Made by a program: the position numbers and the translations under genes
Assembly (NCBI GenBank): GCA_019009955.1
Contig: CM032231.1
Location: 38,306,001 to 38,370,000, forward strand
Direction of reading: 5' to 3'
Source of the DNA: Riptortus pedestris
Taxonomy: Eukaryota > Arthropoda > Insecta > Hemiptera > Alydidae
Length of the DNA: 64,000 nt
The notes under the pieces: model-generated
Database searches by the model: none
Seen by the model: the letters and a program-made list of their open reading frames with translations, nothing else
What the model was told of the DNA's origin: nothing
Shown: in pieces, positions 23,631 to 54,464 of the stretch
Numbering within the stretch: the stretch's first letter is position 1
How the letters are laid out: every line of letters starts with the position of its first letter

Positions 23631-24515
23631 TGCCTTGATGTTGATGTTTTATTTTAACTGTTTTATAAATACCTGGGACAATGTTATCGATAACATTGAT
23701 AATCATAAAATTGTAATTTCTGCTTCAAACAAATTTAGAAGAGAGCTAAATTTATTTATTAATGTTAATATTATTGCGTTCTACGTAACAACAACCTAGG
23801 AACTGACTGATTTTTATTGTATTTACTAAATTTTGTTATTGAAGAAATCATTTAATTTTCTTTGGTTTAAAATGATAAAAGTTCAAAACAATCAAAATGG
23901 TTTTTATGTTTTTTTTTGTTTTGTTTTTTATGTGATTCATTCAATTTTTCTATGGAGCATTTGCTTTGGTTTGAACTAATTATTTGTATTTAATTTTATT
24001 TTATTGTGTAATGTATAGAATTAAAAAAAATACCTCTATCTCTCTTGAATACAATTTATTATTGTAGAACACCTAATACAAAATATGCATTTTTTTTTTT
24101 TTTTTTCTAAGAAAAAGAAAAATATTACTAATTTGCTTAAATTTCCACACTCATATTTTTACATAAAATGCTAGAATTCAGCTGAAGTGTGGGACTGTTG
24201 AAAAGAAATTTTTTAAAGAAATGTTATTTAAAAGGCAGCTTTGAAGAATTAATGATGATTACCCATTTTTTAAAATTAATTCTGTATTGTAAAGTTTTAT
24301 ATTAAACTAAATACATATATTATTATTGTCGTATTATCTATTCATGATAAAGTTAAGCCCCTCATCTCCAAAGCCGAGCGAAGGTACACTAAATGGTTTC
24401 TATTTCAGAAGCAGAACTGGTTATAGCTTCTCTCCACGAGTGGCAATATCTCTTTAATGAAGCAAATGCTGAATATCAAAAAAAAAAAAATACTTAGTAG
24501 TAGCCTAATTAATAG

Positions 24516-25835
24516 GCTTTTAGCAGATTTCCCTTATGGGAAACCTATTGAGGCTATCAAAACATATCTCAGATATATGTAGAATGATACTCTGGTGATC
24601 TCATCTCACCATCTGTTCTCTATTTTTCCCATAGATAAAAGTCTACGTAAACAAACAGGAATTGAAATTTAAGGGGTTTGAATGACTAGAAGTGGGGATT
24701 TACTGAAGGCTGAAACAAGAAAAACATATAACTTGGCTAATTCAAGTTAGAGTAAACATGAATAGAATATTTGGAGCAAATTAAATTTAAAACAAGACTG
24801 GTTATGTACCATTTTTTGATCTGAAGGAAATATTTCAAATTTTTGCCACACTCCTTCTTTTATGTTAAGTTTTAACCATTATCATCATGTGATCTTTAAT
24901 TTTGCATGAAACGTTAAATATCAATGAATGGTTAAATGTCAAATATGCTATTGATCAAATAAAAATTATCTAGTCTAGAAGGTAAAATCCTAATTGGTTA
25001 TATCACATCGAACATATTTGGCATATTAAATAGATTTATGTAAAAAGAAAGATCAAGTTCGTTAATGGCAGAAATCGGACCAGGGGGTTTAGAGGTGGGG
25101 AATTTCGAAAAATCTAAATAACAGTTATTACATGTCGGATCGAAAAAGTGAATACGAACCATGTTATTGCAAATTTAATGTTCTATGAATGTTATACATG
25201 TTTTTCATTATCTTGATTATTAACCAAGATATTTGCATATTTTTTTTTTTAGTTTTCAGCCTTCAGTAAACCCCCACTCCTACTCTTGTCATATTAACAA
25301 TAAGCTGTTATATCATGAACATTATTTGAAATCTTAATATCAAATATTGTCTTCATTGAACTTTCACTTTGTGAGATACATGTAAATACGTTATATAATG
25401 ACATCATCAATTAAGATTTTTCATTCTTTAGACGAGAATGTTTATTTGTTCTATACCTCATTCGATATTTAAACGTTTCAGTCAACCCTAAAGATCATAT
25501 TTGTTACTGGCAGAAATTGGACCTGGAATAGTGGGGGTCTAGAGGGGTGGAATTTGTAAATTCAAAATATCTCTGTTATTATGAGTCGGATAAAAAATGT
25601 TTATAGAACAATCTTGTTAAACTATTGATGCTCTATAATTGTTATTCTATGCATTTCTTTTGTAAGTCAAGCATTAAGTGAGTTATTCATACTCTCTTGT
25701 TTTCTGCCTTTAGTAACCCCCTCCCTTCATATAATTATAGAATATGTGGTGAGATGAGATGACAAGTGTGTAATATCAGCACGTGGTAAATATGCTTAGT
25801 TTATACAGCCCCTGAGTGACAGGCTTGTTTACATT
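24516..25835 (-). repeat. HINE-like repeats, rearranged inverted cluster
   Basis: It begins with an inverted 3' end (TTTTAGCAGATTTCCC at 24520) and ends with a decayed inverted 5' end (GGTAAATATGCTTAGTTTAT) near 25785-25835. Internal blocks (TTAATGGCAGAAATCGGACC at 25060, GGGTGGAATTT at 25543) appear more than once, so at least two copies have merged. It fills the gap between the convergent ends of PREP and FIGNL1. Confidence 0.6.
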
Positions 25836-26051
25836 TAGTGGCGGCAATACTCCTGAGAGAAAAGATTTGAGAGGAAAAAAAAAGTATCAGTATCATTTTG
25901 GCATGCTCTATCAGTGTTACGGCAAACTATTATTATAAATTATTTTTGGTTTGCTTATGAATATGTATGGTAAGATATATTTAATAGAAAATTAATATAA
26001 AAACATTAGTTGGCACATTTCATGTACAATTTGTAAATTAAAGGGATTAAA

Positions 26052-45115
<19,064 letters not shown>

Positions 45116-45306
45116 CTTATAAAAATTTGCCCCGCTTTTAACTTATATTGTTTTTTTATTTAAATACTTTAAAAGAGAATATTTTCCGTTAATCTTCAGT
45201 TAGTCTGAAGAATCGAAAAAAATGAAAGAGAGAGAGATATAGGGGGGGGGGCTTTACTTTACTAGCAAAAGATCTTCAGACGTTCTAAAAACATTGTTTA
45301 CTCCAT
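45116..45306 (-). promoter_or_regulatory. FIGNL1 upstream region (no motif identified)
   Basis: Only about 190 bp separates the FIGNL1 start codon from an inverted HINE copy. It includes a T-rich stretch, a GA-repeat (45224-45236) and a G-run (45242-45251). I see no TATA box on the minus strand. Either the core promoter is this compact or a 5' untranslated exon lies beyond the repeat. Confidence 0.3.
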
Positions 45307-45992
45307 TTAGTAGATTTCCCTTAAGGGAAATCAGCCATTGAGGTTGTACTCATGACGCGATTTTCGAAATATTTCTTCAAATGACCATCGATCCTACCTA
45401 GTAGATGACGAAAATGAGGTCCATTCAAAATTGTGTGTTTATGTATATATATTTGTCTGTCTCTAGCGGTCGCAATTTTGTGTTATACCTACCAAACTCG
45501 AAATATAATCGTTTTATGTAAAAACAAAGATTCGTTAACAGTGGAAATCGGACTATTGGGGGGGGGGGGGGTTAGAAGGGAGGATTTTTGATAATTCGAA
45601 ATATCTCCGTAACTATAAGTCTGATCAAAAAAGTGTATATAACGAATCTTATTGCAAATAAAATGTTCAATAAAATTGTTATATAAATTTATTCTCTATC
45701 TTCAGTATTAACCGAGATATTAGTATTTTTCAGGCTTGAGCAAACTCCTACTTCTACTCATATCACATAAACAATACTCTGAAGCTTAAATACCAAATAT
45801 TGTTTTCAAGAGACCTTTATTATACGAGATACAGGCAGATATGTTTTGCTGATCCCCCCCCCGTCTTAAGTTTTTGAATTACTAAAAGTTCAGTGATTGA
45901 GATAAAAATTATTCTGATTCATTATCAATTACAGTACTTACTAGATGTAGTAAATAGGTTTCAATAAAATTAATACGTTATATTCAGATACA
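45307..45992 (-). repeat. HINE-like repeat (inverted), 3' and internal parts
   Basis: It runs from TTAGTAGATTTCCCTTAAGG at 45309 through the GACGAAAATGAGGTCC block, a G-run (45559-45570), internal long-form sequence (AAGAGACCTTTATTATACGA at 45810) and a C-run block (45856-45864). The 5' terminus is not seen. Confidence 0.65.
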
Positions 45993-46427
45993 TTTCAGTA
46001 ATTGTTTTTATTTCCAGTGAAGAATATTTCTATCTATCTTTAATTAGCTTCCCGATGGCATCCTCAGCATCTTCTGGAGTCTAAAACCGTTTCCCTTCTC
46101 ACCTTTTCCTTAATCTGATTAACTGACAGTGAATGCGTCAGCCACCGAGCAACTAAATTTCCTCACCTTAAGGTGGATATGGAGCATATACATTTCGGAA
46201 CTAAGGTCCACGAACGTCTCAGGTTGGCTTTAGGAAGACCTTTAATTTTTTTTTTTATCTGAGGCCCTAGTATACATGTGCCTTGGTCTATCAAACCTAG
46301 GGAGGTGAAGGCAGTTTCCCTTTTCCTGAGCAAGAAGCTCTATTTTAAGGGAGGGTTGTAGTGATGTTGGGTTATAATAGAGCTAAGGATTAGTATTTCC
46401 CGGTAACGGGCGGTACCGGGAGGGGTG
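45993..46427. other. unassigned stretch left of the LTR element
   Basis: Sequence of mixed composition without a supported gene. CTTTAGGAAGACC at 46229-46241 resembles TGTTTAGGAAGACC just right of the LTR element at 52782-52795. The LTR element may therefore sit in an older repeat. Confidence 0.3.
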
Positions 46428-46549
46428 TGTGGCGGAACAATAATAATAACGGTTGTCTTGAATAGCTGTAGAGGTAACCATAAGATAACCTGCCGGGAAG
46501 TGAGGTAGGGAAACAGGAACTATATACGCCGCCAGGGCAACATTTAAGT

Positions 46550-48226
46550 TAGGGACCTTGCGATACTGGATTCGATCCGATATCTGGTATCGATACCATA
46601 CTGGTATAAAAGTATCGATACTCCGATAATATCGCATTAAAAGTATCGATACCAAAGGTATCGGTATCGAAACACCTCTGATTATTAAATCACGTTTTTT
46701 AGAAGAAAAAAAATGTGATTTATTACTGTTATAAAACGTCAGTTTTATCTCTTTAAAAACGTTTTCTTGTTTCTTAAAATAAAAAAAAAAAGCAGTCAGG
46801 GGACTGCCGGTAGAAGTGAAAACTCCTTTAGCTTCGATCGCTCAATTTTGGCATTGCTGAGAATTTTTTTTTACGGTCTTATTTTAAAAATATTTTTAGT
46901 TATTTATCAATAAGTAACAGCTATGTTCTATTTTACATGAAAAAATGAAATGACAAAAATAATAGTGATAAAAAAAATAATGTACCACGAATTGTTTTAT
47001 TTATCAATATAAAATACTATACATAGTTATTTCAGTTATTTTACATAAAGGAAAAAAAAATTACATTTCAGAATTATTACAAATGCTTTACAAAAATAAG
47101 TTAAGTACACTCAGAAAAATCAATTTCTATCCATAATTTCAACAACTCTTGCACCATCATCACTGCCAGCATCATCACCAATTTCTAAAACTGATACATT
47201 CGGTATATGGTAGCTAAAGTAGGATACAAACAGTTTTGATTCGAATTTATTTAAATATCGGAATTTATTTATATATTCGAATTTATTTATTTAAATATTC
47301 GAATTTATTTAAACTACGGATTAAAATATCTATGAAAGTAAAAATGGTAGATATATAGTATCTGTGAACGAAATGATGCTGGTTTTGTCCTCTTTAAAAT
47401 GGTATGCGAACGAAAACTCTAGCTAATTTGGTTCAGGAGTTATGAAGAAAAAAAGCTCCTTTAGCTTTGAGTTGAGTACTAGTGGTGGCGGTGGCGGTGT
47501 CGCAATTTCATACTTTTTTCCTCTCCCGCAAATGCTTCCTTACGGGGTGCACAACGTGCCTAAAGAAGTTTTCACTTCAATTGTAAATAAACTATCAAAT
47601 GATTAGGTTATAAAATACCATATGATTTTATTTCTAAACCTTAGTACTAGCGGTGGCGGTGGCGGTTTCGCGATTTCATACTTTTTTCCTCTCCCGCAAA
47701 GGAGTTTTCACTTCAATTGCAAATAAACTATCAAATGATTAGGTTATAAAATACCATATGATTTTATTTCTAAACCTTAGTACTAGCGGTGGCGGTGGCG
47801 GTGTCGCGATTTCATACTTTTTTCCTCTCCCGCAAATGCTTCCTTACGGGGTGCACAACGTACCTAAAGAAGTTTTCACTTCAAAAATTAATTTTTTTTT
47901 TGTTCCATTATGGAAATTGATGAAGAATGTAGGTAATCCTCAATTGGCGGTTATCCATTATCCTCTGCCTTTGAAATATCGTACTACGACATAATTTGAT
48001 CTATTACTCATTATCATGTATTTTATTTACTTTAAATTCGAAAATTTTATTAATTTACTTTTAATGTAATTAGTTGATATTAAATTATCAACTGTTCGAT
48101 ACCGATACTCATCTTTTTGTTGCGATACCGTTGAAATATCGGAAGCAAAGTATCGATACCAATACTCCTAGTATCGAAACAAAAGTATCGATACCTACCC
48201 ATATCGGTAGTATCGCAACGTCCCTA
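46550..48226. mobile_element. hAT-type non-autonomous transposon
   Basis: The ends are TAGGGACCTTGCGATACT and AGTATCGCAACGTCCCTA (18 bp, one mismatch). The 8-bp target duplication ATTTAAGT is at 46542-46549 and 48227-48234. The 3' LTR of the same retrotransposon keeps the empty site with a single ATTTAAGT near 52608, which proves the boundaries. Subterminal parts are full of GTATCGATAC-like motifs, and the interior has three GC-rich tandem units. An 8-bp duplication with short TIRs fits hAT. I found no transposase frame. Confidence 0.9.
47475..47890. repeat. three tandem units inside the hAT element
   Basis: GGTGGCGGTGGCGGT starts units near 47482, 47649 and 47785. Each continues with CATACTTTTTTCCTCTCCCG. 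Units 1 and 3 keep a TGCTTCCTTACGGGGTGCAC segment that unit 2 has lost, so unit length varies from about 135 to 165 bp. Confidence 0.75.
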
Positions 48227-48515
48227 ATTTAAGTTAGTTATGTAAATGGCGGAGACCAATATAGATGTGTTGTTGCCCAAGTTGTGTGTGCTTTAATTAA
48301 TGTTCTTGTTACATGTTCCATTAACTATGTTACAACATCTTAAAATAAAAGTGATATGTTTGCAACGTTTATTTAATTATTAAACGAAAAATGTTAAAGA
48401 GATCCCTTCATTAAAGTGGTGACCCCGACATGATAATAATCATTACCTAGGATTACTGAGTGATTACCAAGGAAACTTTCTGTGAGTACGCTATTATTGT
48501 ATTTAGCATTTCAAT

Positions 48516-49345
48516 ATGGACGGAACTGGAGACAGCAAACCTGAGGCAGTATCAGCCTTCTCTACAGTCGACAAGATACCACCCTTTTGGAAGAAAGATC
48601 CCGAGCTGTGGTTTTGCCAGATTGAAGCCATTTTTAATAGAGCTAATATAAGTACTAGCCTTACACAATTTTATACCATAATTCCTAAAATAGATTTTGA
48701 CGTACTTACTCGCGCAAGCCGCGGACTTAATTAAGAGGCCAAGTGACACGCCATATGAGGACATAAAGGCCAGGTTAATCAGTATTTATGCGGACTCAGA
48801 AGCGAAGCGCATCCAACAGCTGTTGGAAGGGAAGCAACTAGGGGAAGAAAAACCTTCACAATTATTACGTCATATGAAACAGTTAGCAGGAGGAGCAGTT
48901 GCGGACAGCATTATCAAGACACTATGGCTCCGCGCACTGCCACAAAACATACAGGCTATTTTAGTCAGCACAGAACAAAATTAGCGTTAATAAATTAGCG
49001 GACATCGCGAATAAAATTCAAGAGGTTACCCAACCAGGAGAACTTTGCTCATTGTCAACCAATCGTCCCGATTCCCGTTTGGACAAGATTGCAAGCATAA
49101 TAGCCAGCTTAGAGGACAAAATTGAAAAATTATCGCGGCAAGTAGCAGACTTATGTACATCCCGACAGCGAAGCAATTATCACGAGAATAATCATTGTCG
49201 AAGACGATCAAATATTCGCTCTAAAAGCAACCCAAAAAACCCGGATTGGATATGTTTTTATCATTTTAAATTTAAAAACAAGGCCCAGAAGTGTGAGCAA
49301 CCATGCGCCTGGGACAGGAAGATGATGAAGCCGGAGGAAAACTAA
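48516..49345 (+). pseudogene. gag of the LTR element (broken)
   Basis: The frame opens MDGTGDSKPEA and contains PFWKKDPELWFCQIEAIF, a capsid motif common in arthropod gypsy-like gag. It shifts frame near 48700, continues with a helical region (AKRIQQLLEGKQLGEE) to a stop at 48984, and resumes at 49052 through a coiled segment to a Cys/His cluster (CFYHFKFKNKAQKCEQPC) that fits the nucleocapsid finger. At least two breaks prevent a complete Gag. Confidence 0.75.
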
Positions 49346-49860
49346 ATAGCGGATCGGAAGTGGCGTTAACCGAATCCGCAGTAGCCCAACGCCGACTTTT
49401 CTTCAGAGATCAGCGGACTGGACAGACTTTCCTCATAGACACCGGGGCTGCAGTATCTGTGATACCTCCGGAAGCTAAAAGAAGACCTTCTCCCGAAGTC
49501 TTTACTCTGTATGCAGCCAACGGGACTAAAATAAACACATACGGTAACAAGCAACTGAAGCTAGACTTGGGAATCAGAAGGGAACTGTCTTGGAATTTTA
49601 TACAGGCAGATGTGCCTAAACCTATAATCGGCGCTGACTTCATGTACCATTTTAACCTGATGGTGGCCCTGAAGGGTAAGCAGCTAATTGACAGGACAAC
49701 TGGTCTGACCTCAAGAGGAAGAGTTGTAAAAGAGCTGTCCTCAGCTATTTCATCTGTACCACGTATCACCCTTTTGCCAGCCTACTTCAAAAGTACCCCG
49801 GAATCACCAGGCCTACTCCAACAAAGGAACCTCCACCATATAGTACAGAGCATATCATAG
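49303..49860 (+). pseudogene. aspartic protease region of pol (open segment)
   Basis: This overlaps the end of gag in another frame. FLIDTGAAVSVIPPEA is the retropepsin active-site motif and PIIGADFMYHFNL the following conserved strand. The frame ends at 49860, upstream of the reverse transcriptase. Confidence 0.75.
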
Positions 49861-51105
49861 GAACAACTGGCCCTCCAGTATTTGCGAAGGCAAGAAGATT
49901 ACCTCCCGCAAAATACAAGAAGGTAAAAGAAGAATTTCGGCTCATGGTTGAACAAGGAATTTGCAGAGCTTCGAAGAGCTAATGGGCTAGCGCTCTACAC
50001 GTGGTAGACAAGCCAGGAGGAGGAATTCGCCCTTGCGGAGACTACAGGCAACTTAATTCCTAAACAGTTCCAGACCGCTACGGAGTACCCAATTTAATGG
50101 GCTTCCGCAATAACCTCCATGGAAAAACCATATTTTCTCGGTTAGATCTGGTGCGAGCTTACTACCACATACCAATACGAAAGGAGGACATACCTAAAAC
50201 AGCCGTTATCACACCATTTGGTTTATTTGAATTCACCCGAATGTCTTTTGGCCTGCGAAATGCTGCTCAAACATTTCAGAGATTCATGGATGAAACATTC
50301 CGCGACCTTGACTTTGTTTGATTCTGTTGGACGACATGCTGATCGCCTCATCAAGCCAGAAGGAGCATATTGAACACCTTACTGAAGTATTTCGTCGGCT
50401 TGAGGAAAATTGTCTTACATTGAACCCTGAGAAATGCGAATTCGGTGTACAAGAACTTCGGTTTTTAGGGTATCACGTCTCATCAGAAGGCATCGCACCT
50501 CAGAAGGAAAAGCTTCAAGCCATCACAGAATACTCGAAACCTAAAGATGTAAAATCCCTTAGGAGATTTCTAGGGATGATCAACTTTTAAAGGCCTTGCC
50601 TACCCAAGGCAGCAGCTGTACAGAAGCCACTCAGTCTGTTCCTGCACGATTCCAAGAAGAACGACAAGAGGATCATCACTTGGGACGATAAAAGCGAACA
50701 GGCATTCGAGCAGTGTAAATTACTTCTACAAGCAGCTCTACTCTCACATCCTAAACCTGACGCTGTACTTTCCCTAGCTTGTGATGCCTCGAATCACTGT
50801 GTAGGAGCCGTTCTTCAACAGAGAGTCAAAGGAAAATGGGTTCCTTTAGGATTCTTCTCGAAAACGTTATCTGAAGCACAGCAGAAGTACTCAGCGTACG
50901 ATCGCGAATTGTTAGCAGTCTACTTGAGCGTAAGACATTTCAGACCTGTTGTAGAGGTAAGATAATTTTCCATACTTACAGATCATAAACCCTTAATATA
51001 TGCAATGCGCCAGAAAGCATCCTCCGCAACACCCATTAGGATAAGATGGTTAAATTATATTAGTCAGTTCACAACAAACATTAAACATGTAGAAGGCTCA
51101 GAAAA
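49861..51105 (+). pseudogene. reverse transcriptase and RNase H of pol (broken)
   Basis: RT motifs in order: [35 protein letters not shown], and a catalytic LDDMLIAS box disturbed just upstream by a stop/frameshift near 50320, then FLGYHVSSEG. RNase H follows with LACDASNHCVGAVLQQ and SAYDRELLAVY. In-frame stops fall near 49979, 50061, 50589 and 50961. The catalytic blocks are recognisable but not in one frame. Confidence 0.8.
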
Positions 51106-51110
51106 TCAAG

Positions 51111-52568
51111 TTGCTGATGCACTCTCAAGGATCGAGGAGATCAGTTAGTTTCTTGAACGACCTGACAAAGTTGGCTGAACTACAGAGGGCTGATACTGAA
51201 ATTAAGGCAATGAAAACTAACCCAAACTTAAGTCTACGCCTAATCACCCTTCCAGGAGCGACTAAACCAGTCCTGTGTGAGACCTCCACCTCCCAAGCAA
51301 GGATCTACCTTCCTCCGGAGTGCAGGAAGCCCATCTTTAAGGCCACACATGAATTAAGCCACCTCGGAATACGAGCCACAAGGAAGCAGATCTCCAAGAA
51401 ATATTTCTGGCCAAATATGCAGAAGGACATTACGGAATGGGCCCGCAGCTGTATAGGATGTCAGCGTGCGAAGGTTTACCGACACACCGTTTCTCCACCA
51501 GGACAATTCACAGAAGTTGGACGCTTGGAGCATGTGCATATGGACCTCATAGGGCCTCTCCCACCATCTGCTGGAATGAGATACTGTGCTACCCTTATCG
51601 ACAGGCACACGAGATGGCCTGAGGCAATCTCGCTGGAAGACATAACGGCCGATACAGTGGCCGCTGCCTTTTACAACGGTTGGGTCAGCAGATTTGGTGT
51701 CCCCAGCAAGATAACAACAGATCAGGGCAGGCAATTTGAGAGCGACCTATTCAGGAGCCTGGCAAAATACCTAGGCACAGAAAGGATCAGAACTACACCA
51801 TATCACCCCCAGTCTAATGGAATGGTAGAAAGGTGGCACAGATCCCTGAAAAGTGCATTAATGTCTCATCTGGACTCGGAACACTGGACCAAGTACCTGT
51901 CGACGGTCGTGCTTGGACTTCGTACAACAATTAATGACGGTACGAACTACAGTGTGTCAGAAGCCTTCTATGGCCAAACCCTCAGACTCCCTGGAGACTT
52001 CTTCTCCCCCGTAGCTCCAGTAAAGGACACATGCACCCTCATCAAGGAAGTACTGGACGCGGTCGAGAGGATCCGCTCAGCCAAAGTTAGCACCAAAGGT
52101 AAAGGGACTTTTGTACATGAGGCCTTGGAAACGTGCTCTCGCGTATTCAGGGATGATATGGTCAAGAAGCTATTAACCCCACCATATTCAGGCCCTTTTC
52201 CTGCCGTCAGCCGTACAGACAAGCTCTGTACTCTACAACTTCCCAACAGGGAAGTGATCGTCTCTTTGGCTAGAGTGAAACCTGCCTTCCTGCTGGCAGA
52301 GGAGATCCCATCGAAACAGACGAATGTCACCGCGCACCAAGCAAGGAAAACCCCTGGAGATTCAGCTGAAACATCCCAAGCTTTGCCTACGCCAACACTA
52401 CTCCTCACCAGTCGATATGGCCGACGGATTAAAAGAAACATCAGATTCCTCGACAACGTTATTAGGGGGGGAGTACTGTGGCGGAAGTGCGCCGGAACAA
52501 TAATAATAACGGTTGTCTTGAATAGCTGTAGAGGTAACCATAAGATAACCTGCCGGGAAGTGAGGTAG
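51111..52568 (+). CDS. integrase region of pol (intact frame)
   Basis: A 485-codon open frame. An HHCC zinc motif (HELSHLG, then CIGCQ) is followed by the DDE core: the first Asp in HMDLIGP, the second in TTDQGRQFES and the Glu in HPQSNGMVERWHR. A chromodomain-less C-terminal region ends beyond the polypurine tract, inside the 3' LTR. This is the longest intact frame in the element, but the upstream breaks mean it would not be made as part of a full polyprotein. Confidence 0.8.
   Translation: MLMHSQGSRRSVSFLNDLTKLAELQRADTEIKAMKTNPNLSLRLITLPGATKPVLCETSTSQARIYLPPECRKPIFKATHELSHLGIRATRKQISKKYFWPNMQKDITEWARSCIGCQRAKVYRHTVSPPGQFTEVGRLEHVHMDLIGPLPPSAGMRYCATLIDRHTRWPEAISLEDITADTVAAAFYNGWVSRFGVPSKITTDQGRQFESDLFRSLAKYLGTERIRTTPYHPQSNGMVERWHRSLKSALMSHLDSEHWTKYLSTVVLGLRTTINDGTNYSVSEAFYGQTLRLPGDFFSPVAPVKDTCTLIKEVLDAVERIRSAKVSTKGKGTFVHEALETCSRVFRDDMVKKLLTPPYSGPFPAVSRTDKLCTLQLPNREVIVSLARVKPAFLLAEEIPSKQTNVTAHQARKTPGDSAETSQALPTPTLLLTSRYGRRIKRNIRFLDNVIRGGVLWRKCAGTIIITVVLNSCRGNHKITCREVR
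52461..52476 (+). promoter_or_regulatory. polypurine tract
   Basis: ATTAGGGGGGGAGTAC directly precedes the TGTGGCGG start of the 3' LTR. Gypsy-type elements prime plus-strand DNA synthesis from such a tract. Confidence 0.65.
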
Positions 52569-52778
52569 GGAAACAGGAACTATACACGCCGCCAGGGCAA
52601 CATTTAAGTCAGTTATGTAAATGGCGGAGACAAATTCAGATGTGTTGTTGCCCAAGTTGTGTGTGCTTTAATGCTCTTGTTACATTAACTATGTTACAAC
52701 ATTCTAAAATAAAAGTGATGTGTTTGCAACGTTTATTTAATTATTTAAAGAAGAACGTTAAAGTGATCCCTTGTTAAA
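52477..52778 (+). repeat. 3' LTR
   Basis: It starts TGTGGCGGAAGTGCGCC, keeps an uninterrupted CATTTAAGTCAG where the 5' LTR carries the hAT insert, includes AAAATAAAAGTG as a possible polyadenylation site, and ends near GATCCCTTGTTAAA. Confidence 0.8.
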
Positions 52779-53512
52779 GGTGTTTAGGAAGACCAAGCGT
52801 GTCCATCTACTATAAGTGCACAATTGCCTTTTGCAGTACTGGGAGTGGAAGATTTCGTATTTGCCTGGTTTAAAGAACAGTCAATATACTTCTCATTGGT
52901 TTTTTTTTTGAGCGCTTAGTCCCTTCGGAGACTTCAGAACTATGGCTCTGCATTCAGCGAGAGAGACGGCTGATGCTCGCCATCACTCTTGCTGAAACCT
53001 GTACAGTAGCTCTGAAAATGGATGCTTTTGTCTCCAAAAGCGCAAATCACACTGTGATATAGACTGACGTTTCATTTAATCCGACAAATAGGTGTACCTG
53101 GCAAATGGTTCTTCCGTCACTTTTATTGCAGCCCTTCCACGCCTTTCTTCATCATCACTCTCCTTCTGCCTCACCTAAAACTATTGCTTGAGATAGAGCC
53201 GAATCTCTAGTGAAAATACTCATAGCCAAGCTCCATGGTTTAAATGGAAAAACTAAACTAAACCTGAACTAGAGTACACACTGCCAATGTCATGTTATGG
53301 CTGAGAGTTTATTTGTTCCCGTAAAATTGAGTGAGCCCAAGGATTATCCCACTCATTGAGTCCGAAGGCATTCTTAGTGGCCGAAATATATGTTACTAAC
53401 AAACCCGGTATTAAGGCGGGTGGTCAGAATCTTCCTAGATGAGTAGGAGCCTTCATGAAATAGACGATTTGTGTTTGTGCTGTAAGGAGACATAGCGAAT
53501 AATGAAGCAGTT
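52779..53512. other. unassigned stretch, no gene supported
   Basis: Sequence of higher GC than the window average, without a frame above background. GAAGACCAAGCGTGTCC near its start and a region around 52915-52980 look like decayed retrotransposon sequence, but I cannot place a family. Confidence 0.3.
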
Positions 53513-53695
53513 ATGGAAGAATTGGAGTTTCAAAATGATATTTTGCTTAGAAAGCTGAGGGGGAAGTGTGCATATAGAACGACTAGTAGTATTACACCTC
53601 TGTCTGAAGCGAATGATGAGGATAGTAATATTGTTGCGAAAACTACGTACATGAACATAAACAGAGTTAATCTGTATTTAAGAAGTACAATGTAG
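53513..53695 (+). CDS. small hypothetical frame ending in a solo LTR
   Basis: A 60-residue frame (MEELEFQNDILL start, with an acidic patch SEANDEDSN) whose stop codon lies within the first bases of the LTR at 53691. It could be the tail of the polyprotein of a deleted element, or chance. No motif is recognisable. Confidence 0.2.
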   Translation: MEELEFQNDILLRKLRGKCAYRTTSSITPLSEANDEDSNIVAKTTYMNINRVNLYLRSTM

Positions 53696-54080
53696 ATGAA
53701 AAGAACCGACCGATGAAAGGACCAGGACCGTTGGCGCCAAAGAATGTTCTCGGCGATGTCCATCTGGGCTCTGTGCTTGTCTAGACAGTCTTCTTTACAG
53801 GTACAGCGTTTAATGCAAAGAACAGTGCAGTGCCGTGTTCTTTGTGAAGATCTGTGCAGTGCCGAGTTTTTGTGAACTTCAGTGATCGTGAGTTATTGTA
53901 CTGTGCAAATAAGGACAGTGAAGTTAGCAGTGCATACTGTGAGTAATAGTTAAGAATTATTTATGAAGTGTGTTGAGCATTGTCAAATAAATTGTGCAGT
54001 GATAAAGCTTGTGCGTTTGATTTTGAAATCCAAAGGAACTCTAATAAAAAACGTTTGATATTTTTGTAATAAACGTAACA
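53691..54080 (+). mobile_element. LTR without internal region (solo LTR)
   Basis: It starts TGTAGATGAAAAGAACCGAC and ends ATAAACGTAACA. It is related to the inverted copy at 19509-20010. Motifs such as GTGCAGTGCCG recur inside. No polypurine tract or pol sequence adjoins it. Confidence 0.55.
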
Positions 54081-54464
54081 ATATAAGGAGTGAGGATGAA
54101 CTTGGAAGAGTTCGGATTTGTTGGGTGATGTAAGTGGATAAAGCGAGGTTCTGTCAAGATCATATATAGTGCGGGATACTGGTATGGAGGTGTTATTTAG
54201 TAGAAATTTTGAAAAGGATCCCGTTTAATATGAAGAAGAAAAATAATAGGGCACCACTTTTGGAAGGATTTACAGTGATTGACGTCTGATTATATACTCG
54301 CATTGACAGGTGGATATACTCTTTTAGAATTGACAGAAATACTGGGAATCCTTACATCGTCCGAGTGCAGAAATAGGACTGTCCAATTCCTGCTTTGCCA
54401 ATTTATTCATTTTACTATACTTCAATCGTACGTTACGTATTATTTGTTCTTTTCTTGAGACAAT

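Larger units (their letters stand above)
46428..48416 (+). repeat. 5' LTR, split by a hAT insertion
   Basis: The LTR halves are 46428-46549 and about 48235-48416. Joined, they correspond to the 303-bp 3' LTR at 52477-52778, apart from scattered substitutions and small indels such as the missing AGTGCGCCGG near the start. Confidence 0.8.
46428..52778 (+). mobile_element. gypsy-type LTR retrotransposon, decayed, with nested hAT insert
   Basis: The two LTRs start TGTGGCGG and share their sequence; the 5' LTR is split by a hAT element. After the 5' LTR comes a primer-binding-site candidate TGGTGACCCCGAC (48417-48429), then gag, aspartic protease, reverse transcriptase, RNase H and integrase in that order, a G-rich polypurine tract and the 3' LTR. 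GGTG flanks both ends and may be a 4-bp target duplication. Integrase after RNase H defines the gypsy/Ty3 order. There is no envelope frame. Several stops and frameshifts break gag and pol, so it is not autonomous. Confidence 0.85.

Noticed and set aside
24516..25835. A CRISPR-like array of spaced repeats
   Set aside because: The repeated blocks are parts of merged copies of a transposable element, not uniform short repeats with equal spacers, and the host is a eukaryote.
51354..52456. Long minus-strand frames opposite the integrase
   Set aside because: They are antisense shadows of the integrase coding sequence, without family motifs.
46428..52778. An active retrotransposon or endogenous retrovirus
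   Set aside because: Gag and pol are broken by several stops and frameshifts, the 5' LTR is interrupted, and no envelope frame exists.
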